The translations under genes and the position numbers were made by a program. Positions 49,019-57,693 of a stretch of 64,000 nucleotides of DNA are shown one piece after another (the stretch's first letter is position 1; every line of letters starts with the position of its first letter). The notes beneath the pieces are model-generated. The model was not told the origin of the DNA, did not search any database, and saw only the letters and a program-made list of their open reading frames with translations. Source of the DNA: Aureimonas populi (GTDB taxonomy: Bacteria; Pseudomonadota; Alphaproteobacteria; Rhizobiales; Rhizobiaceae); assembly GCF_017815515.1 (NCBI RefSeq), contig NZ_CP072611.1, positions 2,294,001-2,358,000 of the forward strand. Reading direction: 5' to 3'.

Positions 49019-49924
49019 TCAGGCGTCTGCGAGAACCCGAAGCTGGCGCCGGGCGGCCTCGGCCGTGTCCTTCACGGCCTTCTGCACCTTCTCGAAGGCG
49101 CGCACCTCGATCTGGCGAACGCGCTCGCGGCTGATGTCGAACTCGCTCGACAGCGCTTCCAGCGTCAGCGGCTCCTCTGCCAGGCGCCGCGCCTCGAAGA
49201 TGCGGCGCTCGCGATCGTTCAGGACCTCCATCGCGCCGCGCAACATGCCGCGCCGCTGCTCCAGCTCGTCCTGATCCGCCAGCATCTGCTCCTGGCTCTC
49301 GGACTGGTCCACGAGCCAATCCTGCCACTCGCCGGATTCGCCCTCCGTCGCGCGGATCGGCGCGTTCAACGAGGCATCGCCGGAGAGACGGCGGTTCATC
49401 GAAACGACCTCCTCCTCGGAAACGCCGAGCTGCGTGGCGATCTGCTGCACCTGATCGGGGCGCAAATCGCCGTCCTCGAGCGCCTGGATTCGGCTCTTCA
49501 TCTTGCGCAGGTTGAAGAACAGGCGCTTCTGGTTGGCGGTGGTGCCCATTTTCACCAGGCTCCACGAACGCAGGATATATTCCTGGATCGAAGCCTTGAT
49601 CCACCACATCGCATAGGTGGCGAGGCGGAAGCCCCGGTCCGCGTCGAAACGCTTGACGGCCTGCATGAGGCCGACATTGCCTTCCGAAACCACTTCGCCG
49701 ATGGGAAGGCCGTAGCCGCGATAACCCATGGCGATCTTGGCCACGAGCCGCAGATGGCTCGTGACGAGCTTGTGAGCGGCATCGCGGTCGTCATGCTCAG
49801 CATAACGCTTGGCGAGCATGTATTCTTCCTGCGGCTCCAGCATGGGGAAGCGCCGGATTTCCTGGAGATAGCGGCTGAGGCCGCCCTCGCCGGAGGTAAT
49901 GCTGGGAAGATTTGCCTGAGCCAT
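49019..49924 (-). CDS. rpoH: RNA polymerase sigma-32 factor RpoH
   Basis: The ATG at 49924 has GGAGGG 5 nt upstream and gives 301 residues. Region 2 has VVSEGNVGLMQAVKRFD and the -10-binding core ATYAMWWIKASIQEYIL; the RpoH box is near NQKRLFFNLRKMKSRI (the alphaproteobacterial form of QRKLFFNLR); region 4 is a helix-turn-helix with LTLEALSSEFDISRERVRQI. RpoH directs the heat-shock regulon. The upstream frame to 50092 is excluded. The ORF follows rluD on the same strand after about 200 bp. Confidence 0.96.
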   Translation of the reverse strand: MAQANLPSITSGEGGLSRYLQEIRRFPMLEPQEEYMLAKRYAEHDDRDAAHKLVTSHLRLVAKIAMGYRGYGLPIGEVVSEGNVGLMQAVKRFDADRGFRLATYAMWWIKASIQEYILRSWSLVKMGTTANQKRLFFNLRKMKSRIQALEDGDLRPDQVQQIATQLGVSEEEVVSMNRRLSGDASLNAPIRATEGESGEWQDWLVDQSESQEQMLADQDELEQRRGMLRGAMEVLNDRERRIFEARRLAEEPLTLEALSSEFDISRERVRQIEVRAFEKVQKAVKDTAEAARRQLRVLADA

Positions 49925-50128
49925 CGAAGCCCTCCATCTCTTACAGCCGCGCCAAGACGCGCCGGCCGGTGGCCGCCCCGCTTGGAAAGCCGGAACGGCA
50001 GACGTTAATATGGGTGTCGAACAAGGCGATTGCACGTCCGCCCAAGGCCCCTGCGGGGCGACGCACCGTTCAAAAAACGCAACGTGCATCAATCGCTTGC
50101 GGCTATCCTTGCCGCTTCTTTCGAAAGT

Positions 50129-51100
50129 TTAATGTTCGAATGCGGCCATGAGTTCCGCCATGTCGGCGGGCGGCGGGGCCTCGAATGCCAGCCTTTCCCC
50201 CGTGCGCGGGTGCACGAAGCCGAGACGCTGGGCATGAAGGGCCTGGCGCGTGAACGCCCCGGCCAGCCGACCAGCCTCGTCCGGCAACGACGATGCCTTG
50301 GAGCGAAACCCGGCGCCGTACACGCCATCGCCCACCAGCGGATGGCCGATATGGGCGAGATGAACCCGGATCTGGTGCGTGCGCCCCGTTTCCAGCCGGC
50401 ATCGCAGAAGCGCGGCGAAGGCCGGCGGTGGGCCGTAACGGGACACCACCTCCCAATGCGTCACGGCTTCGCGCGCATCGCTGCGCGCCGCCGGCACGAC
50501 GCTGCGCTTGGTGCGGTCGCTGTTGGAGCGCCCCAGGGCAGCGTCCACCCGGCCGGAAGGACGGGCGGGCGCGCCCCAGACGAGCGCGAGATAGGCACGC
50601 TCCATCCGGCCGTCGCGGCCATGGGAGGCGAACTGAGCGGCAAGGCCGCGATGGGCCGCATCGTTCTTGGCCACCACCATCACCCCGCTCGTCTCCTTGT
50701 CGAGGCGGTGCACGATCCCGGGCCGCTTGACGCCGCCGATGCCCGAAAGGCTGTCGCCGCAGTGATGGAGGAGGGCGTTGACGAGGGTTCCGCTCCAATT
50801 GCCCGGGCCGGGATGAACGACCAGCCCGGCCGGCTTGTCCACGACGATCAGGTCCTCGTCCTCGTAGAGGACGCTGAGCGGGATCGCCTCGGGCTGCGGG
50901 TCGGGCGCCTCCGGTTCGGGCAGGAGAAGGGAGACGACCTCGCCCCGCGCCATCTTGCGGCTCGGCTGGACCGCGCGAGCCTCGTCGATCCCCACGCACC
51001 CCTCGCCGATCAGGGCCTGGAGGCGCGCGCGCGACACCTCGCCCTGCATCCGCCGGGCGAGGAACTGGTCGAGACGAAGCCCCGCCTCCTCCTCGCCCAC
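50129..51100 (-). CDS. rluD: Pseudouridine synthase RluD-type
   Basis: An S4 domain (RLDQFLARRMQGEVSRARLQ) is followed by the RluA-type catalytic domain: LSVLYEDEDLIVVDKPAGLV and GIVHRLDKETSGVMVVAKND, which contains the catalytic Asp. RluD modifies 23S rRNA helix 69. The listed start is the GTG at 51100, but similarity seems to begin earlier: the frame is open upstream as FTVGEEEAGLRLD and has an ATT codon at 51151-51149 with GGAGG exactly 5 nt before it. That ATT may be the true start, giving 340 residues. No ATG, GTG or TTG lies between. Confidence 0.92.
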   Translation of the reverse strand: MGEEEAGLRLDQFLARRMQGEVSRARLQALIGEGCVGIDEARAVQPSRKMARGEVVSLLLPEPEAPDPQPEAIPLSVLYEDEDLIVVDKPAGLVVHPGPGNWSGTLVNALLHHCGDSLSGIGGVKRPGIVHRLDKETSGVMVVAKNDAAHRGLAAQFASHGRDGRMERAYLALVWGAPARPSGRVDAALGRSNSDRTKRSVVPAARSDAREAVTHWEVVSRYGPPPAFAALLRCRLETGRTHQIRVHLAHIGHPLVGDGVYGAGFRSKASSLPDEAGRLAGAFTRQALHAQRLGFVHPRTGERLAFEAPPPADMAELMAAFEH

Positions 51101-51174
51101 GGTGAAGCGGGTTGCCTCGCGCTCTTCTTCACCTGTATCGACGGGCGGAATCGTTTCCTCCGAAAGGCTTATGG

Positions 51175-51519
51175 ATGACCGAGATCGACGAGACGGCCGA
51201 AGAGCCGCTGGACCCCGCCACCGAGCGCGTCCGGCGCAAGATGGTGCGCCTTCTCGCCGTCTCCATCGGCATCATGCTGATCGGCGTTATGGCGGTGCTG
51301 GCCGCCGTTGTCTACCGCACGTCGGAAGGCGGCGGGCGGCTTGAAGCAGGCGCGAGCGTTCCCCTCGCGCTGCCCGTGGCGGGCGATGTCGTGCAGTCGT
51401 CGCTGGATGGCGACAGGCTTCTCCTGCAACTGCGCCCGGCGGGCGGAACGGACGAGCTTCTCGTGTTCGACAGGCGGGACGGAACGCTTCTCTCACGCCA
51501 TCCGCTCGTCCTTCCGTGA
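51175..51519 (+). CDS. DUF6476-like small membrane protein
   Basis: A 114-residue protein with an acidic N-terminus (DETAEEPLDPATERVRRKMV), one TM helix (LLAVSIGIMLIGVMAVLAAVVY) and a small beta-rich domain ending HPLVLP. It resembles the DUF6476 family seen next to rluD in alphaproteobacteria; no function is known. AAAGG is upstream of the ATG. It is divergent from rluD with only about 25 bp between the ATT proposed for rluD and this start. Confidence 0.72.
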   Translation: MTEIDETAEEPLDPATERVRRKMVRLLAVSIGIMLIGVMAVLAAVVYRTSEGGGRLEAGASVPLALPVAGDVVQSSLDGDRLLLQLRPAGGTDELLVFDRRDGTLLSRHPLVLP

Positions 51520-51592
51520 ACCATGCAGATTGGCGCGACAGGAGACTTGCCATCGCCGGATCGGCCGATTATACGGAGCCCACACTGGTTAC

Positions 51593-51667
51593 GCGCCCAT
51601 CGTCTAGCGGTTAGGACGGCGCCCTCTCACGGCGCAAACAGGGGTTCGATTCCCCTTGGGCGTACCA
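51593..51667 (+). tRNA. tRNA-Glu (anticodon CTC)
   Basis: Complete cloverleaf: acceptor GCGCCCA with TGGGCGT (first pair G-U wobble), D arm GTCTAGCGGTTAGGAC, anticodon stem GCGCC/GGCGC with loop CTCTCAC, anticodon CTC at 51626-51628, T arm AGGGGTTCGATTCCCCT, and encoded CCA at 51665-51667. It reads GAG. Confidence 0.95.
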
Positions 51668-51734
51668 GTCTGTTCCCCGGTTTTATGGCGTTGAATTCGG
51701 TTTTGCACACGGTGTCCCGTGTCGGAGCCGGGAT

Positions 51735-52565
51735 ATGAGCGTCGGCGGCCATATTGCGCTGACGCCGATCGACGATCCGGCCGATTCGCGAATCGAGGTC
51801 TTTCGCGACATTCGCGAGCGCGATCTCGTGGGGCGCGGCGGCTTCATCGCCGAGGGGGCGGTCGTTCTCGACCAGCTTCTCGCCTCGTCCTTCTTCCAGC
51901 CCACCGCGCTTCTGGTTCTGCGCAATCGCCTGGCCGGCCTTATGCCGCGGCTGGCGGGGTTGCGGCCCGGCGTGCCGGTCTATGTCGCCGAGCGGGCGGT
52001 GTTCGATGCGGTCGCTGGTTTCCCGGTTCATCGCGGCGTGATGGCCCATGCCGTGCGCCGGCCGGAGAAACGGCCTCTTTCGCTTCCGGCCATGACCGCG
52101 CGGGGCGCTCTCTTCACCGTGGCGGCCGGCATTTCCAACCATGACAATATGGGCGCGATCTTCCGCAACGCAGCCGCCTTCGGCGTCGACGCGGTGATCC
52201 TGGACGAGACGAGCTGCGATCCGCTCTACCGGAAGGCCATCCGCGTGTCTGTCGGGAGCGTGCTGCGCGTGCCGTTCATCCGGCTTGGCGCGGTGGAGCA
52301 AATCGTGGAAGAGCTGGAGGGCCTAGGCGTCGAATGTCTGGCGCTGGCGCCCGGCGCGAGCGTTCCGCTCCAGCGCTGGCGTCCGGCGCCGTCATCGGCG
52401 CTCTTTCTGGGGGCCGAGGGGGAAGGGCTTCCGCCTGCCGTCTGGACACGGATGAAAGCGCTGCGGATCGAGATGGCGCCGGGGCTCGACAGCCTCAACG
52501 TCGCCCATTGCGCCGCGATCGCCCTCCACCACGCTTTTTTGCATCGCTCGCCCCCGGCCCGGTAG
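51735..52565 (+). CDS. SpoU/TrmH-family RNA methyltransferase
   Basis: A 276-residue SPOUT enzyme with the knotted-fold motifs: NMGAIFRNAAAFGVDAVILD (motif 1), LGAEGEGLPPAV (motif 2) and DSLNVAHCAAIALHHA (motif 3). It transfers a methyl group from SAM to a 2'-O ribose in tRNA or rRNA. The N-terminal domain resembles the substrate-binding region. The last 71 bp overlap the convergent coiled-coil gene. Confidence 0.88.
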   Translation: MSVGGHIALTPIDDPADSRIEVFRDIRERDLVGRGGFIAEGAVVLDQLLASSFFQPTALLVLRNRLAGLMPRLAGLRPGVPVYVAERAVFDAVAGFPVHRGVMAHAVRRPEKRPLSLPAMTARGALFTVAAGISNHDNMGAIFRNAAAFGVDAVILDETSCDPLYRKAIRVSVGSVLRVPFIRLGAVEQIVEELEGLGVECLALAPGASVPLQRWRPAPSSALFLGAEGEGLPPAVWTRMKALRIEMAPGLDSLNVAHCAAIALHHAFLHRSPPAR

Positions 52566-53379
52566 GGCTGGCCGGCGTATTGCCGGACGAGGGGCGCGCC
52601 GTGTCGGCCGCCGCAAGCTCGCGCACCCGTTCGGCAAGGCTGCGCGGGGCGCCGCGCTCTTTCCTCTCCGGGGCTTCGCCCGCCACCATCGCGGCGAGGG
52701 GCGATCCATCCCCCTCCTCGACGGCGGTCCGGTGAATCACATGGGCCGCGATTTCGGCCAGCCTCTCGCGGATATCGGCGTCCTGTTGCTCCCCTTGCGC
52801 AACGGGCAAGGCGCCCTCCATGGAGGGCGAGGCGGCGCTCGAAAGCGCCGCGACGCGCGTCCGGCTGGCCGAAAGCTCGACGCTCAGCTCGTCCCGCTCG
52901 GTCTCCAACTCGTCGATTCTGGCCAGAAGCGTGTCGATCTCCAGCGCGCGCTCCGTGATTTGCGCCTTCATCTCCGCATTGTCGGCCTCGAGCGCGGCCA
53001 CCGTCTCGCTCAATGCCTCGCTGCGTTCGCGCAAGGAGGAAAGTTCTCCCCGCAGTGCATTGGCATCTGCCTCGAACTGCTCGCGAAAGTGCTTCATCTC
53101 GGCGTGAGAGGCCGTCAGGCGGCCGACCTTGGCGCGTTCCAGCGCGGCCTTCTCGCGTGCTTCGTGCGCCGCCATCTCGTGCCGGCGAACCGTCATGGCG
53201 GCCTCGGCGCGCACACGGTCCACCTCCGCGCGCAGCTCGTTCATCGTGGCCGGCATGGTGGCCACGAAGTCGCGCCGCGCCAGCCGCTGCGCGTTGCGCC
53301 ACAGGATGGGAACGAACAGGAGGCAGAAGAGGATCGCGACAAGCGCGCCGAGAAGGAAGACGAGGCCGGTGGCGATCAT
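52495..53379 (-). CDS. Membrane-anchored coiled-coil protein of unknown function
   Basis: The ATG at 53379 gives 294 residues: one N-terminal TM helix (VFLLGALVAILFCLLFVPIL), then a long coiled coil (about 40-190, with ELRAEVDRVRAEAAMTVRRH and SETVAALEADNAEMKAQITE), and a disordered Ala/Pro/Arg-rich tail ending GGGRSRRNGRR. It has a 71-bp convergent overlap with the RNA methyltransferase. The architecture resembles membrane-tethered scaffolds, but no family is recognised. Confidence 0.75.
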   Translation of the reverse strand: MIATGLVFLLGALVAILFCLLFVPILWRNAQRLARRDFVATMPATMNELRAEVDRVRAEAAMTVRRHEMAAHEAREKAALERAKVGRLTASHAEMKHFREQFEADANALRGELSSLRERSEALSETVAALEADNAEMKAQITERALEIDTLLARIDELETERDELSVELSASRTRVAALSSAASPSMEGALPVAQGEQQDADIRERLAEIAAHVIHRTAVEEGDGSPLAAMVAGEAPERKERGAPRSLAERVRELAAADTARPSSGNTPASPTGPGASDAKKRGGGRSRRNGRR

Positions 53380-53483
53380 GAAAATCCTGTTCGGGCGGCG
53401 GGGAGCCGTGCCGATAGTGAGGGCGCGCCGGCCGCTTTGCAAGGAGGCGGAGGGCCGGCGGAGCGGCCTTCCGCCTCAAAGCC

Positions 53484-54065
53484 TTAGAAGGGATTCCAGG
53501 TCGGAGCCGGCGTGAGCTTGAGATAGCCCAGATTGATGCCGAGACGCGCGCCGACACCCGTGCGGATGGGCACCATCACCACATTGTCGCGCTGAAGCAC
53601 CGTCATGCCGAGCCCGCCGACCAGATAGGCGCTGCCCGTCACCCCGCCGAAGCGGCCATAGACGTTCTCCACGGCCGGCAGGTTGTAGACCAGCATCATC
53701 ATCCGTGCACCATCGGCGCCAGCGTCGAGGCCGATGGAGGGCCCCTGCCAGAAGATCCGGTGCTCGCCCGCATTCTTGGTGAAGAGCGTACCCTCGCCGT
53801 AGCGCAGGCCGCCGATGAAGGCGCCGCCGGCTTCCTCTCCGAGGATATAGCCGTTGGGCAGGCCGAAGCTCTGGAAGGCGTGCTCGACGACGGAGGCGAG
53901 GCCCCCGGAGGTGGCGCCGAAGAAGCCGTGCCCCTCCTGGACGATCTCCTCCATCGTATAGCCGGCCGATTGCGCCGAAGCGGGCGCGGGGCCGGCGAGG
54001 ACGGCTGCGGAAAGTGTCATCGCGACCGCGGCGATAAGGCGGATCTGCCTGAGCATGCGGATCAT
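53484..54065 (-). CDS. eipA: EipA-type envelope integrity protein (DUF1134)
   Basis: The start at 54065 has AAGGA at 8 nt. The signal peptide ends ASA before QSAGY. The mature domain shows the DUF1134 signature: YTMEEIVQEGHGFFGATSGG, GLPNGYILGEEAGGAFIGG, LRYGEGTLFTKNAGEHRIFW and VPIRTGVGARLGINLGYLKL. Brucella EipA is a periplasmic lipocalin-like protein needed for envelope integrity and virulence and is encoded next to chpT; here too it is divergent from chpT. Alternative in-frame ATGs are at 54074 and 54056. Confidence 0.9.
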   Translation of the reverse strand: MIRMLRQIRLIAAVAMTLSAAVLAGPAPASAQSAGYTMEEIVQEGHGFFGATSGGLASVVEHAFQSFGLPNGYILGEEAGGAFIGGLRYGEGTLFTKNAGEHRIFWQGPSIGLDAGADGARMMMLVYNLPAVENVYGRFGGVTGSAYLVGGLGMTVLQRDNVVMVPIRTGVGARLGINLGYLKLTPAPTWNPF

Positions 54066-54194
54066 CGGGCGCATTCCTTCATCGGATGAGGCACGCGCCG
54101 GGCTTCGCCGCTCGCGGGCCTTTCGTAAGGGTCGGCTCCGATTGAAGCACCATATGGTTTGCAACTGCCTAACGAGCGCAAAGCGGCAACACTC

Positions 54195-54267
54195 GACTCC
54201 CATCGCGCCCGGCCGGGGAGGAGGCGGTTGACGCACGGGGCCAGCCGACTCATTCTCGCCGCGATTC
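54195..54267. promoter_or_regulatory. chpT upstream region with three GANTC sites and a candidate promoter
   Basis: The roughly 302-bp eipA-chpT intergenic region (54066-54367) holds no gene. GACTC at 54195-54199, GACTC at 54247-54251 and GATTC at 54263-54267 are potential CcrM methylation sites. TTGACG at 54228-54233 is a -35-like element; 17 bp later the -10 region starts at the second GANTC. This would give a 5' UTR of about 100 nt. Confidence 0.45.
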
Positions 54268-54367
54268 GACCCCGACGGGCCCTTGCCGTTCGCCTTCGTG
54301 CAGCCGGTGCGTCCTGCCGGGCATGGGGATGCGCGCTCGCGAGGCGCCCACCAGAACTGGACGAAAA

Positions 54368-55027
54368 ATGACGAACCTGCCTGCTTTGTCCGCCCCCGAG
54401 CTGGCCGCGCTTCTCGCAAGCCGGCTGTGCCACGACATCATCTCGCCGGTGGGGGCGGTGCAGAGCGGGCTCGAACTGCTCGACGAGATGCCGGACGACC
54501 CCGAATCCATGGCGCTCGTGCGCAACTCCACCAAAAGCGCCGTCGCCAAGCTCCAGTTCGCCCGCATCGCCTATGGGGCCTCGGGATCGACCACGGCCCA
54601 GATCGATCTCGGCGACGCGCAGCAGGTGGCGGAGGGCTTCATGTCCTTCGAGCGCGCCGGCCTCTCGTGGAGCGGCGAGCGCGCCTATGTGCCCAAGAAC
54701 ATCGCCAAGCTCATCCTGAACCTCGTCGTCATCGCCAACGCCTCCGTGCCGCGCGGCAAGGAAGTGGAGGTCGCGGTCGAGCGCCTTGAACCGACCGTGC
54801 GGGTGGTAGTCACGGCGCGCGGCGCTCCCTTGCGCGTGCCTGCCAAGTTCCGGGCCCTCCTGGCCGGAGAGGCGGACGACGAAGCCATCGACGCCCACGC
54901 CGTGCAGCCCTATTACACCCTGCTTCTGGCCGCCGAGGCCGGCCTCGGCGTGTCGCTGGAGCAGAAGGAGGGCGAGGCCGTCTTCACTGTCGAAAGCGCG
55001 GGGAGCGCGGCGAGCGAAGCCGCCTAG
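54368..55027 (+). CDS. chpT: Histidine phosphotransferase ChpT
   Basis: The ATG at 54368 yields 219 residues. The phospho-accepting His22 is in SRLCHDIISPVGAVQSGLEL, followed by a helical DHp-like dimer (DEMPDDPESMALVRNSTKSA) and a degenerate kinase-like domain (YVPKNIAKLILNLVVIAN). ChpT passes phosphate from CckA to CtrA and CpdR. The intergenic region upstream has three GANTC motifs. ctrA lies just downstream, on the opposite strand. Confidence 0.95.
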   Translation: MTNLPALSAPELAALLASRLCHDIISPVGAVQSGLELLDEMPDDPESMALVRNSTKSAVAKLQFARIAYGASGSTTAQIDLGDAQQVAEGFMSFERAGLSWSGERAYVPKNIAKLILNLVVIANASVPRGKEVEVAVERLEPTVRVVVTARGAPLRVPAKFRALLAGEADDEAIDAHAVQPYYTLLLAAEAGLGVSLEQKEGEAVFTVESAGSAASEAA

Positions 55028-55157
55028 CGCATCCGTCCCTTCACCCTTTTTTGGCTATCTTCGGGAACCGCCCGGCAAGGAGAGGCGGGCATTCTGCACG
55101 TCCCTTGCCGGCCGCCGGCACGCCCCCCAAGGGGGCCGAGACTGTCCGGAGTTCCTG

Positions 55158-55541
55158 ATGCAGACCTGCCTCGTGATCGACGAATCACCCGTGGTGCGCA
55201 AGATCGCCTGGCGCATCCTCTCCCTCTCGGGATACCGGCCCGAAACGGCCGGCAACATCGAGGAGGCCGAGAAGGTGCTGGCCGATCTGGAGCATCTGGA
55301 CATCGCCATCGTTTCCGCCACCTTGCCGGACGAGCCGGTCGAGGCGGCCATCCGGCGGCTCAAGGCGCATCCGCATGCCGCCGGCTGCGTGGTGCTCGCA
55401 TCGCTGGTGGAGGCCAATCTCGGCCTGATGACGCGTTCCAAGCGGGCAGGGGCCGCCGGCTTCACTTATCGCCCCTTCGACCGCGAAAGCCTGGCTGGCT
55501 GGCTGAAGCCCTATTCGCAGGCCCGCTCGGAACCGGCCTGA
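55158..55541 (+). CDS. Stand-alone receiver-like protein lacking the phospho-acceptor Asp
   Basis: The 127 residues have a receiver fold: CLVIDESPVVRKIAWRILS at the start gives the acidic pocket (Asp8, Glu9), followed by the usual alternating helices and strands. Aligning LDIAIVSATLPDEP with Ctr[15 protein letters not shown] puts Ser53 in place of the phosphorylated Asp51. The conserved Lys of the TKPF loop is Arg (YRPF). This looks like a pseudo-receiver, which would act by binding and not by phosphorylation. It lies between chpT and ctrA, and a terminator separates it from ctrA. Confidence 0.8.
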   Translation: MQTCLVIDESPVVRKIAWRILSLSGYRPETAGNIEEAEKVLADLEHLDIAIVSATLPDEPVEAAIRRLKAHPHAAGCVVLASLVEANLGLMTRSKRAGAAGFTYRPFDRESLAGWLKPYSQARSEPA

Positions 55542-55545
55542 ACGC

Positions 55546-55572
55546 AAAAAAGCCCGCGCGAGGCGGGCCTTT
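55546..55572. terminator. Bidirectional terminator between receiver-like gene and ctrA
   Basis: GCCCGC (55552-55557), a GCGAG loop and GCGGGC (55563-55568), flanked by an A6 run on the left and CTTT on the right. It can serve both converging genes. Confidence 0.8.
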
Positions 55573-55597
55573 GAGCAGTGGTGCCGGGATGGGCCTC

Positions 55598-56293
<696 letters not shown>

Positions 56294-56695
56294 CCAATTC
56301 CCCTCTCCGTCGATCCGGTCGCCCCTGTCGCCCGGATCGCGTTTCGTCTCTCATCTGCCAGGGATCGTGACATGGATTGGTTAACGAAGCCTTCCGTAAC
56401 CATGATGTCCTCGCTCCCGCGATCGGTCCCTGCCAGTATCGCGGGCAGGGAACTTGCTGCGATGCTTCCTCGGGCAAACAGGCGCAGGACCGTCTTTTTC
56501 AACGATCCGAACGCTTGTCGCTCGAGGATTTACCCCGCCTTAAGTCATCGACCCCTAGGATTAACGTTGCGCGTAAACAGACGGTTAAGCGTGTAGCCTT
56601 CGAGGCTTGCGCGAACCCTCCGCGTCGGATGCAACGAGGCGCGTGCCCCCTTTTTCTCAGGGGAGCCGCGCGGCGCAAGCGAGGACACCGATTTC
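56294..56695. promoter_or_regulatory. ctrA / fliJ-like divergent regulatory region
   Basis: These 402 bp hold no convincing gene. They contain a near-palindrome with arms GGTTA (56379-56383) and TAACC (56397-56401) plus inner GAAG/CTTC (56386-56389 / 56391-56394), 86 bp before ctrA, and a CtrA-like box TAAA-N7-TTAA at 56574-56588, about 110 bp before the FliJ-like gene. No GANTC was found in this region. Autoregulation by CtrA is inference. Confidence 0.5.
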
Positions 56696-57049
56696 ATGGC
56701 CAAGCGGGACAATCTCGTGAGACTGTCGCGGTTCAAGGTCGGCGAGAAGCGCCGGCAGGTCGACCAGCTCGAACTCATGATGGGCGAATTCGAGCGCATG
56801 GCGGGCGAGCTCGACGCGCAGATCGCCAGCGAGGAAAAGAAGGCCGGAATCACCGATACGACCCACTTCGCCTATCCGACCTTCGCCAAGGCGGCCCGCA
56901 CGCGCCGCGACAATCTGATGGATTCGGTCTCGGAGCTGAAGGCGCAGATGAATGCCGCCCGCCTTGCCCTGGCCGAGGCCGAGGCCGAGCTTGCCAATGC
57001 CGAGAGGCTGGAGCAGATCGGCGAGGAGCGCCGCGCCGCCAGCGCCTGA
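56696..57049 (+). CDS. FliJ-like coiled-coil protein
   Basis: The 117-residue protein is almost all coiled coil (VGEKRRQVDQLELMMGEFER, DNLMDSVSELKAQMNAARLA) with a FliJ-like basic start (MAKRDNLVRLSRFKVGEKRR). It resembles the FliJ family of flagellar export chaperones, and this gene is found divergent from ctrA in rhizobia. A role in flagellar export is inferred from that resemblance. No other flagellar gene is in the window. Confidence 0.65.
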   Translation: MAKRDNLVRLSRFKVGEKRRQVDQLELMMGEFERMAGELDAQIASEEKKAGITDTTHFAYPTFAKAARTRRDNLMDSVSELKAQMNAARLALAEAEAELANAERLEQIGEERRAASA

Positions 57050-57072
57050 CGAGAGGCGGCGCACCGCCGAAC

Positions 57073-57096
57073 GGCCCGCTTCGGCGGGCCTTTTTT
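57073..57096 (+). terminator. Rho-independent terminator after fliJ-like gene
   Basis: GGCCCGC (57073-57079), a TTCG loop and GCGGGCC (57084-57090) with T6 (57091-57096). A classical UUCG-type tetraloop terminator. Confidence 0.92.
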
Positions 57097-57118
57097 CGTT
57101 CGGGCACCGGCCATGGAA

Positions 57119-57149
57119 AAAGGGCCGGCTCTTCTCGAACCGGCCCTTT
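57119..57149. terminator. Terminator downstream of sciP
   Basis: AAAGGGCCGG (57119-57128) and CCGGCCCTTT (57140-57149) form a 10-bp stem with an 11-nt loop; the A-run on the left side gives sciP (minus strand) its T tract. It also backs up the preceding terminator. Confidence 0.85.
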
Positions 57150-57174
57150 CCTCAAGGCTTGAAGCGCGTGGCGC

Positions 57175-57468
57175 TCAGTGATGCAGGTCGACCTTCTTGC
57201 GGTATTCCTGAAGCTGGGTGGTCCGCAGGCCCGCAAGGCCGTGGCTGTCGATCGATACCTGCCAGGAGAGGAACTCCTCCACCGTCAGCGTATAACGCGA
57301 ACATGCCTCATCGAGGCTCAGGAGCCCCCCGCGAACCGCGGCCACCACCTCCGCCTTGCGCCGGATGACCCAGCGCCGGGTGTTGGAAGGCGGCAGGTCC
57401 GCGATCGTCAGCGGGCTCCCGTCCGGGCCGATGACGTATTTCACTCTTGGTCTAACCTGATCGGTCAT
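57175..57468 (-). CDS. sciP: CtrA inhibitor SciP (DUF1153)
   Basis: The ATG at 57468, with GAGAG upstream, gives 97 residues. The DUF1153 helix-turn-helix is present: YVIGPDGSPLTIADLPPSN, TRRWVIRRKAEVVAAVRGG, LLSLDEACSRYTLTVEEFLS. In Caulobacter SciP binds CtrA-target promoters or CtrA itself and represses them in G1. It lies about 0.9 kb from the ctrA start. A GATTC (CcrM) motif sits at 57552-57556, upstream of the gene. Confidence 0.93.
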   Translation of the reverse strand: MTDQVRPRVKYVIGPDGSPLTIADLPPSNTRRWVIRRKAEVVAAVRGGLLSLDEACSRYTLTVEEFLSWQVSIDSHGLAGLRTTQLQEYRKKVDLHH

Positions 57469-57693
57469 TGAACTCTCTACACAACGCAAGACCTAATCGC
57501 GATCGGACCTTAGGCTCCATGGATTGAAAATTTCGCTAAGCGGCTCGTAAGGATTCGATAAGAAGTCGAGACAAGTCCGCATGATCGCCGCGATTGTCCG
57601 CAAGGCCGCGGGCGTGCGATAAGGCGCGCAAGGGGCCTCTCCTCTTGCAAGCAACGGTGAGAAGGCCGAAATGAAGCCTATGGTGTGCTTGAG

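Noticed and set aside
51593..51667. tRNA-Glu as an integration site for a genomic island
   Set aside because: No integrase, direct repeat of the tRNA 3' end or composition change was seen on either side.
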